Shown one piece after another: positions 16,030 through 23,642 of a DNA stretch of 39,368 nt. Each line of letters opens with the position of its first letter. Within the stretch, counting starts at the first letter, position 1. The position numbers and the translations under genes are program-made. The notes below the pieces were generated by a model that was not told the origin of the DNA, did not search any database, and was given only the letters and a program-made list of their open reading frames with translations. Source of the DNA: Candidatus Omnitrophota bacterium (GTDB lineage: Bacteria > Omnitrophota > Gorgyraeia > Tantalellales > Tantalellaceae); the NCBI GenBank assembly GCA_014728045.1, contig WJMH01000008.1:1-39368 (forward strand), read 5' to 3'.

Positions 16030-16405
16030 CACCATTTCCTTCCTCTTCAGCAGCGTCGATCCCAAGCTCCTCCTCGATCTTGCTGAAGAGGTTGTTCATG
16101 GATTCTGCGCGTTCTGCCCTCCGGTCCGGCCTGAAGGATATCCGGGGAATATACTTAAGAGTGATCCTCTCGGCAAGTTCCCTTCTCACGAAACCGCCTG
16201 AACTCTTAAGACCCTTCCCCACTTCTTCCGCGCTGTGTTCTTCGCTTGATGTGATGTAAAAGACCTTAGCGAGCCTGAGGTCCCTGGTCAGTTCAACACG
16301 TGTTATGGTCACATGGCTGACCCTTGGATCCTCGATCTCGCTCTGGAGAATAACCGATATCTCCCTTTTCAGCATTTTCTGCAGCCTGTCCATTCTGTCG
16401 ATCAT
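16016..16405 (-). CDS. rbfA: Ribosome-binding factor A
   Basis: A 129-residue 30S maturation factor with a KH-like fold, needed for 16S rRNA 5' processing and cold adaptation. Recognised by MDRLQKMLKREISVILQ, DPRVSHVTITRVELTRDLRLAKVF and the C-terminal YIPRISFRPD. It sits between ylxP and nrnA, the usual rbfA-nrnA-truB-ribF order, but infB and nusA, which often precede it, are absent from this window. Confidence 0.95.
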   Translation of the reverse strand: MIDRMDRLQKMLKREISVILQSEIEDPRVSHVTITRVELTRDLRLAKVFYITSSEEHSAEEVGKGLKSSGGFVRRELAERITLKYIPRISFRPDRRAERAESMNNLFSKIEEELGIDAAEEEGNGDEQG

Positions 16406-16424
16406 GATAATATCCCCATCCTGT

Positions 16425-16706
16425 TCACAATATCTCAGTGGTATGGTCCAGCACGCTGACCGTGCCCTGTCCTTCGATAAAGTCCATTATCCGGTCCATG
16501 CGCGAGGAAAGGTGCTTCTTGTCGGTTGATATGGTGACGACCCCTATGACCGCCCTCTGCCATTTATCCAGATGCCCGACTTCGGCGACAGATACGTTGA
16601 AGGTATTCCTCAGCCTGTCCTTAACCCTCCTTAGCATGCCACGCTTCTGCTTAAGCGACAGGCTTTCGCCTAAAAACAATTCTATTCTAAGAACTCCTAT
16701 GTGCAT
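16425..16706 (-). CDS. DUF503 protein (YlxP family)
   Basis: A 93-residue small protein of the DUF503/YlxP family, marked by the LFLGESLSLKQKRGMLRRV start and the VSVAEVGHLDKWQRAVIGVVTIS centre. YlxP genes commonly lie next to rbfA and infB, and a ribosome-linked role has been suggested; the biochemical function is not established. It is 19 bases upstream of rbfA. Confidence 0.9.
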   Translation of the reverse strand: MHIGVLRIELFLGESLSLKQKRGMLRRVKDRLRNTFNVSVAEVGHLDKWQRAVIGVVTISTDKKHLSSRMDRIMDFIEGQGTVSVLDHTTEIL

Positions 16707-16718
16707 ACCTACGAGGGA

Positions 16719-19379
16719 CTATTTTTCCTTCTTTATCTTATCGGTCAGTTCGCGCATATAATCTAACTCATCTTTTCTGGTCGCGAGTTTACCGTCAAGT
16801 TTCCTGCAGAGGATGTTTTTCAGTATGTCCTTGTATTCGGGTCCGGGGCTTATGCCTTCCCGCTTGATATCCTGTCCTTTTATCCTGAGCTGGATACCGT
16901 TATATTCACCAAAGAACTTCTTGATACGCCTGCGTACGGTTTTTGAGGTGGTCTTGGACATTATGAAAAGCGTCACTTCGTGTGCAAATGGCTCCAGGAT
17001 ATCGTATACCTCACTCGGCTTCATCTTTTTTCTTGAAGAAAGCTTCCTAATGGCGCGATCGCCGTCTTTCTTGCAGGAACGCAGCCTTGTGCTTTCGCTT
17101 CTTTTGAAAACGAACTTCTCCAGAACCACCTCCAGCTGTTTCAGAGAAAGCTTGTCGATAACGACCATGAGGTTCATCAGCCAAACGTCAAGGTTGCGCC
17201 TTTTGGCGGCGTTCTCATTATACCAATGTATAAAGTGCTTAAGGTCCCTGAAGTGGCGCCTGATTGAACTTTTCAATACCAGTTCCGGATGGATGAACCG
17301 CAGCTCATGCAGCTCGCGCATCCTGAAAACCGGCTTTTCGGGGTCCTTTTCCTTGAGAATAAGTACAAGCTCATCCCGTATTCTCTGGTTCTCGGTTCTA
17401 CGGAACATCTCCTGTTTGACAGCGTGTTTTATAAGATACTCCGTGTGTTTTTCTATCTGGAAACCGAAACGCTGTTCAAAGCGCACCGCTCGGAAAATGC
17501 GGGTCGGGTCGTCTATGAAACTCTTGTCATGAAGTGCCCTTATTATTCCGCGATTAAGGTCCTTTATCCCGTCAAAGAAATCAAGGAACAAACCAAAGTC
17601 CTTTTTATTAATCTTGATGGCCATCGCGTTTATGGTAAAATCCCTGCGATAGAGGTCTTCCCTTAAGGAACTGAACTTGACCGTCGGAAGAGCCGCTGGT
17701 GCCTCGTAAACCTCCTGCCTGGCGGTAGCCACATCTATCTTGAACTTGTTGTCCGGATGCAGGGCGGGTCCCAGCCATGAGGGCCAGTCCATGACTATCG
17801 TAGATGTCCCGAATTTTTTATGAACAACGAAAGCGCCCTTGAGCTTGTCGGCGACGACCCTTCCGAACGCTATTGCGTCTCCTTCTATGACTATATCCAG
17901 ATCGTAGTTCTTTCTTCCAAGGAGCAGATCCCTTACGAACCCCCCGACGACGAATAACTCGATACCGCGCTTATCTGCTTCATCGCTGATGGACCTTATA
18001 AGCTTCATGAATTTTTTTGGAAGAAGCAGGTTCATCCGCGCGATTATATCCGTGACAGCCACGCGCTTCTCCGGTTTGGCGCGAAAGAGCGCGCTATGGA
18101 CCTTCTTTAGGACGTCAGTCCGGCTGACTATGCCGACAAGGCGCCCTTTCTTGATGACAGGCAATCTGCCCTTATTGCTGTCGATCATTATCTGCTGAAG
18201 ATCATGAAGCGGCGTCTCGGGCGAGACCGTTACAAGAGGCGTGGACATATATCCCTTGACCCTCGAGTGGCCCATCCCACGTTTGATGGCTTTTTTCATG
18301 TCGCCCATTGTTATCATTCCGACCAGTTTCGACTTCTGGTCATAAACGGGCATACCCTTGTATCCCGAGTCTTTTAGCCTCCTGAAAACCTCATCGATCT
18401 TCTCCTCCTGCGAAACCGTTTCCACGTTCTTGGACATTATGTCCTTGGCATATACATCGGTCCGGGTTATGCGCTTTATCTTTCCCAGTATGATATCCTT
18501 GATCTGTTCCACCGACCTGCCTTCTGTCCTGGCGCTGGCCGCGGAAGAGTGCCCCGCACCGTCGAAGTGTGCCATCATCTTGTTCACGTCAATGAGTTCA
18601 ACGCGGCTACGGGCCATTATCTTGACCTTATCGGGGGTTTTGAAAAGCACAAAAAATACAGGCTGGTTTTCCACATCCTGCAGCTTGTGCACCACCGTCC
18701 CCATCTCGCCGGCGAAATGCTTGGCCTCCACGCTCGCGAAAGCGACATTTATCCCGTGCACGTTATATACTTCCACCGATTCCAGAAGATCCACGAATAT
18801 GGATAACTCCGTCTCGGTAAGTTCCCTGTTGAGATAGGAGGATACGGCATTAAGATTCGCGCCCTGATCGAGAAGCATGCTCACGATATCAACGTCGAGC
18901 TTGGTCGTGGGCGAATATGAAAGAGAGCCGGTCTCCTCATATATACCGAGCAGCATCAGCGTGGCTTCAAGCGGTGTCAGTTTCAGTTTTCCTTTTTTCG
19001 CGAGTATCTCAAGAAGCAGGGTAACGGTGGCACCGACCTGTTTGTATACCTCCTTATCAGCCTTGATATCAGAACTGGTCCTGGGATGGTGGTCGTATAT
19101 ATGGACCTTTATCCCTTTTTTATCCAGAAGCCCCGCCGCCTCACCTATACGGGACCTGTGTCGGTTATCCACTATGATAAGCCGGGTAACGTCATCCATC
19201 CGACAGGTCTTCTCGTTCTCTATCCTGATCTTGTCCTTTATAAGGGAAAGGAAATTACGAACCGCTTTTTCCTGGCTGCCCGGCAGCAGAAGGCGCGCTT
19301 TCGGATAAAGCTTGCTTGCGGCCACAAGGGAGCTCAATGCGTCGAAATCAGCGTTCTTATGAGTTACTATGAGGTCCAT
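16719..19379 (-). CDS. tRNA nucleotidyltransferase (CCA/A-adding) fused to DHH and tandem CBS domains
   Basis: An 886-residue four-part protein. Residues about 1-300 form a DHH/DHHA1 phosphoesterase (THKNADFDALSSL, IYDHHPRTSSD, FDGAGHSSAASA). Two CBS domains follow (about 310-430, DIMSKNVETVS and YMSTPLVTVSPETPL), then a class II poly(A)/CCA polymerase head (about 465-620, VVGGFVRDLLLGRKNYDLDIV with its DxD, and RRDFTINAMAI) and the helical RNA-binding body (DPTRIFRAVRFEQRFGF). This architecture is known from several phyla, where such proteins may be A-adding or full CCA enzymes. Which applies depends on a second enzyme not in this window. ATG 19379 is preferred over the TTG two codons earlier. 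Confidence 0.92.
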   Translation of the reverse strand: MDLIVTHKNADFDALSSLVAASKLYPKARLLLPGSQEKAVRNFLSLIKDKIRIENEKTCRMDDVTRLIIVDNRHRSRIGEAAGLLDKKGIKVHIYDHHPRTSSDIKADKEVYKQVGATVTLLLEILAKKGKLKLTPLEATLMLLGIYEETGSLSYSPTTKLDVDIVSMLLDQGANLNAVSSYLNRELTETELSIFVDLLESVEVYNVHGINVAFASVEAKHFAGEMGTVVHKLQDVENQPVFFVLFKTPDKVKIMARSRVELIDVNKMMAHFDGAGHSSAASARTEGRSVEQIKDIILGKIKRITRTDVYAKDIMSKNVETVSQEEKIDEVFRRLKDSGYKGMPVYDQKSKLVGMITMGDMKKAIKRGMGHSRVKGYMSTPLVTVSPETPLHDLQQIMIDSNKGRLPVIKKGRLVGIVSRTDVLKKVHSALFRAKPEKRVAVTDIIARMNLLLPKKFMKLIRSISDEADKRGIELFVVGGFVRDLLLGRKNYDLDIVIEGDAIAFGRVVADKLKGAFVVHKKFGTSTIVMDWPSWLGPALHPDNKFKIDVATARQEVYEAPAALPTVKFSSLREDLYRRDFTINAMAIKINKKDFGLFLDFFDGIKDLNRGIIRALHDKSFIDDPTRIFRAVRFEQRFGFQIEKHTEYLIKHAVKQEMFRRTENQRIRDELVLILKEKDPEKPVFRMRELHELRFIHPELVLKSSIRRHFRDLKHFIHWYNENAAKRRNLDVWLMNLMVVIDKLSLKQLEVVLEKFVFKRSESTRLRSCKKDGDRAIRKLSSRKKMKPSEVYDILEPFAHEVTLFIMSKTTSKTVRRRIKKFFGEYNGIQLRIKGQDIKREGISPGPEYKDILKNILCRKLDGKLATRKDELDYMRELTDKIKKEK

Positions 19380-19386
19380 GTGCAAA

Positions 19387-20271
19387 CTATGCTCTTGGAT
19401 GATAATCCTTATGGATCTTCCTGAGCTTATCCTTGTTTATATGTGTATATATCTGGGTCGTGGAGATATCCGCATGGCCCAGCATTTCCTGGACACCCCT
19501 TAGCTCCGCACCACCTTCCAGCAGGTGCGTGGCAAAGGAATGTCTGAGGCTGTGCGGAGTGATATGTTTTTTTATGCCGGCCTTATGAGCATATTTTTGG
19601 ATCATCTTCCACAGGCTCTGCCTTGAAAGCTTCCTTCCCAGCCTGGACAGGAAAAGGTGCTCATCCTGCGTCTTTCTGGCCAGTTTGGCGCGCGCTTTTG
19701 TTATATACCTGCTGACGGCCTTTTCGGCCACTTTTCCAAGCGGCACTATCCTTTCCTTGCCTCCCTTTCCAAGACACCGGACAAACCCGGCTTCAAGATT
19801 GACCCCGGTTTTCTTGAGGTCTTTGACTTCCGAGACCCTAAGGCCTGTCGCGTACATCAGTTCCAGTATAGCCTTGTCCCTGATCCCCATCCATCCTCTT
19901 GCCTGAGGCGCTTCCAGAAGCTTCTCGACCTCGTCCTTGTTAAGTGTATCTGGGACCGTTTTCCAGGTCTTCGGCGTCTCTACCACCGCGGCAACGTTCT
20001 CGCGAACAAGACCTTCGGCTACCAGGAACTTCCAAAAAGTCTTAAGCGCGGCGAGATTCCTCGCGATCGTAGTGGAAGAAAGCCCCTGGTCCTTCAGGCA
20101 CATCATAAAGTTCACGATATCTTCACGTTTCGCCCCGGCGAGACCTTTTTTGTTCTTCTCCAGATAAAGCCTGAACTTTTCCAGATCACGCCGGTAAGAT
20201 TCAACGGTATTATCGCTGACTCCTCTTTCTACTTCCAGGAAATATATGAAATTCTCGATATGGTCCTTCAT
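19387..20271 (-). CDS. xerD: Tyrosine recombinase XerD-type
   Basis: A 294-residue site-specific recombinase that resolves chromosome dimers with XerC and FtsK. An N-terminal SAM-like core-binding domain (about 1-85) is followed by the catalytic domain with ATGLRVSEV (about 145), HITPHSLRHSFATHLLEGGA (about 240), LGHADISTTQIYTHI and the terminal tyrosine. AAGGG lies 7 bases before the ATG. Its place in a housekeeping operon and full length support XerC/D over a phage integrase; C versus D cannot be settled by eye. Confidence 0.9.
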   Translation of the reverse strand: MKDHIENFIYFLEVERGVSDNTVESYRRDLEKFRLYLEKNKKGLAGAKREDIVNFMMCLKDQGLSSTTIARNLAALKTFWKFLVAEGLVRENVAAVVETPKTWKTVPDTLNKDEVEKLLEAPQARGWMGIRDKAILELMYATGLRVSEVKDLKKTGVNLEAGFVRCLGKGGKERIVPLGKVAEKAVSRYITKARAKLARKTQDEHLFLSRLGRKLSRQSLWKMIQKYAHKAGIKKHITPHSLRHSFATHLLEGGAELRGVQEMLGHADISTTQIYTHINKDKLRKIHKDYHPRA

Positions 20272-20284
20272 TTTGAACCCTTGT

Positions 20285-20914
20285 TCAGCCCACCATGCCT
20301 ATGCCGCCCAAAAAGTCCTTCTCATGCCCGATAGTGGTCTCGGGCCCGTGACCGGGCAATACACGCGTATCATCGGGCAGCTTGAACAGCTTATCCCAAA
20401 TGGAGCTAATGATTTCTTCACGGCTTCCCCCTGGCAGATCGGTCCGTCCCACACCTTCACGGAAGAGTGTATCGCCGCTGAAAAGCAGGCTGCCGCAAAG
20501 GAGGGATATACCCCCGGGGGTATGCCCCGGAGTATGAATGACTTTTAACGAGAGATCCCCAGCTTTGACAATATCACCGTCAGCCAGAAGACCATTAGCT
20601 CGAACCTGTTCAACCTGTCGCCCGAAAAAGGCGGACCAGTTCTTCTCCCCGTCATGCAGGCAGGCTTCTTCAAGTTCATGTATCAGAACCGGAAAACCGA
20701 AATAAGCGTCCCCGCCTATATGGTCATAGTGCCCGTGAGTGTTTATGGTGAAAAGAACATCTAACCCTTTATCGCGTATACTGGTCAATATCCGCGGCTC
20801 TTCGGCTCCGGGGTCTATAAGCACGGCTTTACGTGTGGCGGGGCTACTCACCAGATAACAATTAGTGGCAAGGTCGCCGACCACGAACTTTTCCAGATCA
20901 AGAACCCCAGTCAT
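20285..20914 (-). CDS. Metallo-beta-lactamase fold hydrolase, glyoxalase II-like
   Basis: A 209-residue hydrolase with the metal-binding THGHYDHIGG (about 58), HTPGHTPGGISLL (about 130), FSGDTLF and a final LPGHGPETTIGHE. This YcbL/GloB-like group hydrolyses thioesters or related small substrates; the substrate here is unknown. The start is uncertain: ATG 20914 has GGG too close, and downstream TTG or GTG codons are possible. It overlaps the lipoprotein gene by 17 bases. Confidence 0.88.
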   Translation of the reverse strand: MTGVLDLEKFVVGDLATNCYLVSSPATRKAVLIDPGAEEPRILTSIRDKGLDVLFTINTHGHYDHIGGDAYFGFPVLIHELEEACLHDGEKNWSAFFGRQVEQVRANGLLADGDIVKAGDLSLKVIHTPGHTPGGISLLCGSLLFSGDTLFREGVGRTDLPGGSREEIISSIWDKLFKLPDDTRVLPGHGPETTIGHEKDFLGGIGMVG

Positions 20915-21401
20915 CCCTGATGAAATCCCTCATTTCGTTGTAGGAAAAGTTCCTTTTTATCCCCCTGCCGGCGTTCTGAAGCTTTTTCTTTATCCTCACC
21001 CGGTTGCCCTGGGTCACTCTTTCTTCTTTGACCTTGGATTCCACCTCGATGATCTCATTGATGTAGGTCTGAAGCTCTTCGGCTTTTTCGTCGACCAGCA
21101 TCCTCTTCATGTCCAGCAGGTTGGATATTTCCTGCTCAAGGGAAACCTGGATCTTTTTCTGGTTGCTGTCCCTAATAACGTTCATGGTCTCTCTGTGCCA
21201 GTTCTTCCAGAAAATATACCGTTTAGTATAAAGATCAAGGTTGGGTTTGATGTCATAAGTCCTGACGGCCTTGTATCTTCTTCCGGTCTCCGGCTCCTTC
21301 TTCTTTTTTGGAATAAACTTCTCGCTAAGCTGGGCGCAACTGGTAAGCACTAAGACCATGATCAGCGTCACGACCAGAACATCAATACTCTTTTTGAACA
21401 T
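20898..21401 (-). CDS. Predicted lipoprotein of unknown function
   Basis: A 167-residue protein with a lipoprotein signal peptide: positive start, hydrophobic core and lipobox LTSC at residues about 19-22. The mature part is strongly charged and probably coiled coil (about 85-140, IQVSLEQEISNLLDMKRMLVDE region), ending in basic and aromatic residues. No family is recognised. It overlaps the hydrolase gene downstream, so the two are likely cotranslated. Confidence 0.75.
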   Translation of the reverse strand: MFKKSIDVLVVTLIMVLVLTSCAQLSEKFIPKKKKEPETGRRYKAVRTYDIKPNLDLYTKRYIFWKNWHRETMNVIRDSNQKKIQVSLEQEISNLLDMKRMLVDEKAEELQTYINEIIEVESKVKEERVTQGNRVRIKKKLQNAGRGIKRNFSYNEMRDFIRDDWGS

Positions 21402-21426
21402 ATCTGCCTCTCTTTTTTTACAAAGT

Positions 21427-22152
21427 TCAACTGCCTATGAACAACCTGTCCGCAAGAACCTGGGGCAATCCCGCCTTCGCTATGCGTTCGGCCGCCAGGG
21501 ATATATCGTATTCTATCCTGCGCAGATCGATCTGCCCCTTGTCCGCGTCATAAATGCAATAACAGGCGCGGTTATCCCCGTCTCGAGGCTGGCCTATACT
21601 ACCAACGTTAACGATGTAGCTGGCGTTATCTTCCAGAACGATCGCATTTTTCCCCGTCTGGGTGAGTTTTCCCTCTCTCAAAATGAAAGTGCCGGGCACA
21701 TGAGAATGGCCGACAAAACATATCTTCGTCTTGAGCACTTCAAAAGTATGCATCGCGTCCGCACCCGTCATCATGTAGCTGAATCTTTCCGGGTCATGGA
21801 GGGTGCCGTGCGCCACACTGAAAAACTTTTCCTCGATAACGTAGGGCTGTTTTTCAAGATAAGAAAGACCGTCACCATTAAGCTGCTTTCTGGTCCACCG
21901 CACCGCCTCGGCGGCGGCATTGTTGAAATATGAAATATCCGTCCGGCCGATAACCCCAGCGTCATGATTTCCCATGACGCTTCTGGCTCCCAGAGCCCTC
22001 ACTTTTTCTATGCATTTACCCGGCTCGGCCCCGTAGCCGACAATATCACCCGCGCATATTATATTCTTCTCACTCTCTTCCGGAAAAGTACTAACAGCTG
22101 CCTCAAGAGCCGGGAGATTGCCGTGTATGTCAGAAATTACCACATACTTCAT
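21427..22152 (-). CDS. Metallophosphoesterase, YfcE-type phosphodiesterase
   Basis: A 241-residue calcineurin-like phosphodiesterase. Metal-binding motifs are SDIHGNLPALEA (about 7), GDIVGYG (about 36), MGNHD (about 63), a His in SVAHGT and VGHSHVPG (about 155), then VGSIGQPRDGDNRACYCIYD. Substrate unknown. The frame extends upstream to 22221, but ATG 22152 is one base after the acylphosphatase stop, has AGG 8 bases upstream, and yields the family-typical MKYVVISDIHGN start. Confidence 0.9.
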   Translation of the reverse strand: MKYVVISDIHGNLPALEAAVSTFPEESEKNIICAGDIVGYGAEPGKCIEKVRALGARSVMGNHDAGVIGRTDISYFNNAAAEAVRWTRKQLNGDGLSYLEKQPYVIEEKFFSVAHGTLHDPERFSYMMTGADAMHTFEVLKTKICFVGHSHVPGTFILREGKLTQTGKNAIVLEDNASYIVNVGSIGQPRDGDNRACYCIYDADKGQIDLRRIEYDISLAAERIAKAGLPQVLADRLFIGS

Positions 22153-22153
22153 G

Positions 22154-22432
22154 TCAAAACCTGATACCGAATGAAGAAAATTCACCGCTAGAAGGCATCT
22201 GCTGCTTTTTTGAATCGGCAATATAACTGGACATCTCCAGCTCTATATCCCGCAGGAACGAGGAAATATCCTCTTCGGGGCCCTCACATACTATCTCAAC
22301 CCGTCCATCATGAAGATTTTTCACGTACCCTGTTATTCCTTTCTTCCAGGCGAGCCTTTCGGCGGTGAATCTGAAACCGACGCCTTGAACTTTCCCCTCG
22401 TATATCACATGAAATCTCTGCGCCTGTCGCAT
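22154..22432 (-). CDS. acyP: Acylphosphatase
   Basis: A 92-residue enzyme hydrolysing acyl phosphates such as carbamoyl or acetyl phosphate. The phosphate loop [10 protein letters not shown] with its catalytic Arg (about 14-23) and the [19 protein letters not shown] segment with the catalytic Asn (about 33-50) are intact. It begins 36 bases after tRNA-Pro with a GAGGT site and leads the gene cluster running to ribF. Confidence 0.94.
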   Translation of the reverse strand: MRQAQRFHVIYEGKVQGVGFRFTAERLAWKKGITGYVKNLHDGRVEIVCEGPEEDISSFLRDIELEMSSYIADSKKQQMPSSGEFSSFGIRF

Positions 22433-22468
22433 GGATGGACCTCTTTGAAGTGGAAGTTTCCCGGAGTA

Positions 22469-22546
22469 TGGTCGGGGCGCTGGGATTTGAACCCAGGACC
22501 TCCACGTCCCGAACGTGGCGCGCTAGCCAAACTGCGCTACGCCCCG
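22469..22546 (-). tRNA. tRNA-Pro (anticodon CGG), CCA encoded
   Basis: A full cloverleaf can be drawn: acceptor CGGGGCG pairs with CGCCCCG, discriminator A, encoded CCA (22471-22469). The anticodon stem CCACG/CGTGG encloses loop TTCGGGA, giving anticodon CGG for the CCG codon. The T arm CTGGG-TTCAAAT-CCCAG is perfect. C1-G72 and A73 match the bacterial tRNA-Pro identity elements. Confidence 0.97.
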
Positions 22547-22582
22547 ACATTATGTTAACTAGAACAAGATAACAACGACGAT

Positions 22583-22611
22583 ATATTATCATTATAGTAA
22601 TATACCGTCAA
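22583..22611 (-). promoter_or_regulatory. Promoter of tRNA-Pro and probably the downstream cluster
   Basis: Minus-strand TTGACG (22611-22606) and TAATAT (22588-22583) are spaced by 17 bases. The -10 box is about 36 bases upstream of the tRNA 5' end. No terminator is seen between the tRNA and acyP, so this promoter may drive the following protein genes. Confidence 0.65.
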
Positions 22612-22629
22612 CGTTAAATGTGTTTAAGT

Positions 22630-22995
22630 TTATTTAGTGCGGTATATGCTCAGCCGCCTGTCCTTGTCATCGGTAAAGAATTCCGGATCTTTCAATATAG
22701 GCTCGTAATTCGCCGGTAGCGGCACCGGGAAGGTCACTACCTCGTACGCTCCGACGGACGCCCTTTTAACCAGGTTAACCGCCCCCTCAAGCAAGCCCCA
22801 GGTCGCACCCGCCATCCATCCGTTCTCTTTTGCGGTGTCACCCATACCCTTGAACACGTAGAACGGGGAAGTCACTAGGTTGGCAAAGCCCCTCCCTAGC
22901 TTTTTTACCGGCCCGCCTACTACATCATCCGCATGGGCATCAACAAAGGCCAGAAACAATAAAGCGATCAAGACCATTATCATGACTTTTTTCAT
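22630..22995 (-). CDS. Exosortase system-associated TIGR04073-like exported protein
   Basis: A 121-residue protein with a signal peptide (MKKVMIMVLIALLFLAF, cut near AHA-DD) and a mature part matching my recollection of the TIGR04073 family: KLGRGFANLVTSPFYVFKG, GWMAGATWGLLEGAVNLVKR, YEVVTFPVPLP. That family co-occurs with exosortase/PEP-CTERM systems but has no known activity. An upstream in-frame ATG (23010) is rejected because AAGGGGA is spaced ideally for ATG 22995. It is 20 bases after ribE at the tail of the riboflavin operon. Confidence 0.8.
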   Translation of the reverse strand: MKKVMIMVLIALLFLAFVDAHADDVVGGPVKKLGRGFANLVTSPFYVFKGMGDTAKENGWMAGATWGLLEGAVNLVKRASVGAYEVVTFPVPLPANYEPILKDPEFFTDDKDRRLSIYRTK

Positions 22996-23015
22996 GCGAT
23001 CCCCTTTCATTTTGG

Positions 23016-23642
23016 TTAAATGAACCCCTTTTCACGGAGCATCTTTTCGGTGATGGAATTTTCCGTTAAGTTCTTCTGCGCGTATTTTGCCATGATATCA
23101 AATTCCAAGTTAACATAATCTCCGCGTGTTTTCAATTTTAATATTGTATTATCAATCGTGTGGGGAATTAAGAATATCCGGACCTGGTCCTTTCTGAGTT
23201 CGCCTACCGTCAGGCTGACGCCATCAACGGCGATAGATCCCCGGGGAACCAAGTGCTGGTCATCCTGAGGCGATAGCGCGACATCAAGCACCCATCCGTC
23301 TTTTGTCTTCGACAGACTCTTTATGGGTCTCTCACAGTCAATGTGACCGGTGACCATATGCCCGCTCAGGGAATCGCCTGCTTTGAGCGCATTCTCCAGA
23401 TTGACCTTTGAACCCGCCTTAAGCCTTTTGAGATTGGTCTTTTTGAAAGTATTGGCGACTACATCGAATTCCAAGGGATCTTTGTTGTCGACCACACTCA
23501 GACACACTCCGTTGACGGCCACGCTGTCGCCGATAGTCAAATCCTCTCTCGTCCTGTTGCAGCTAACCCTCAGCACCGAATCGGCGCCTTTTCTTGATAC
23601 GCTTCTCACCTCGCCTATTTCAGTGATTATCCCCGTGAACAT
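23016..23642 (-). CDS. ribE: Riboflavin synthase alpha subunit
   Basis: A 208-residue enzyme that dismutates two 6,7-dimethyl-8-ribityllumazines to riboflavin. The conserved MFTGIITEIGEV start and GHMVTGHIDC at the second lumazine-binding repeat (about 94) are present, with NGVCLSV and DGVSLTV in matching positions of the two repeats. It overlaps ribD by 16 bases and has AGGGGA upstream. Named ribE here; some species call it ribC. Confidence 0.96.
   Translation of the reverse strand: MFTGIITEIGEVRSVSRKGADSVLRVSCNRTREDLTIGDSVAVNGVCLSVVDNKDPLEFDVVANTFKKTNLKRLKAGSKVNLENALKAGDSLSGHMVTGHIDCERPIKSLSKTKDGWVLDVALSPQDDQHLVPRGSIAVDGVSLTVGELRKDQVRIFLIPHTIDNTILKLKTRGDYVNLEFDIMAKYAQKNLTENSITEKMLREKGFI

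Noticed and set aside
19387-20271. xerD as the integrase of a mobile element
   Set aside because: It is embedded in a housekeeping operon 16 kb from the AT-rich cassette, is of XerC/D length and has no flanking att-like repeats or cargo genes.
22308-22592. A 94-codon minus-strand frame crossing the tRNA
   Set aside because: It runs through tRNA-Pro and the acylphosphatase gene in another frame; no independent evidence for coding.
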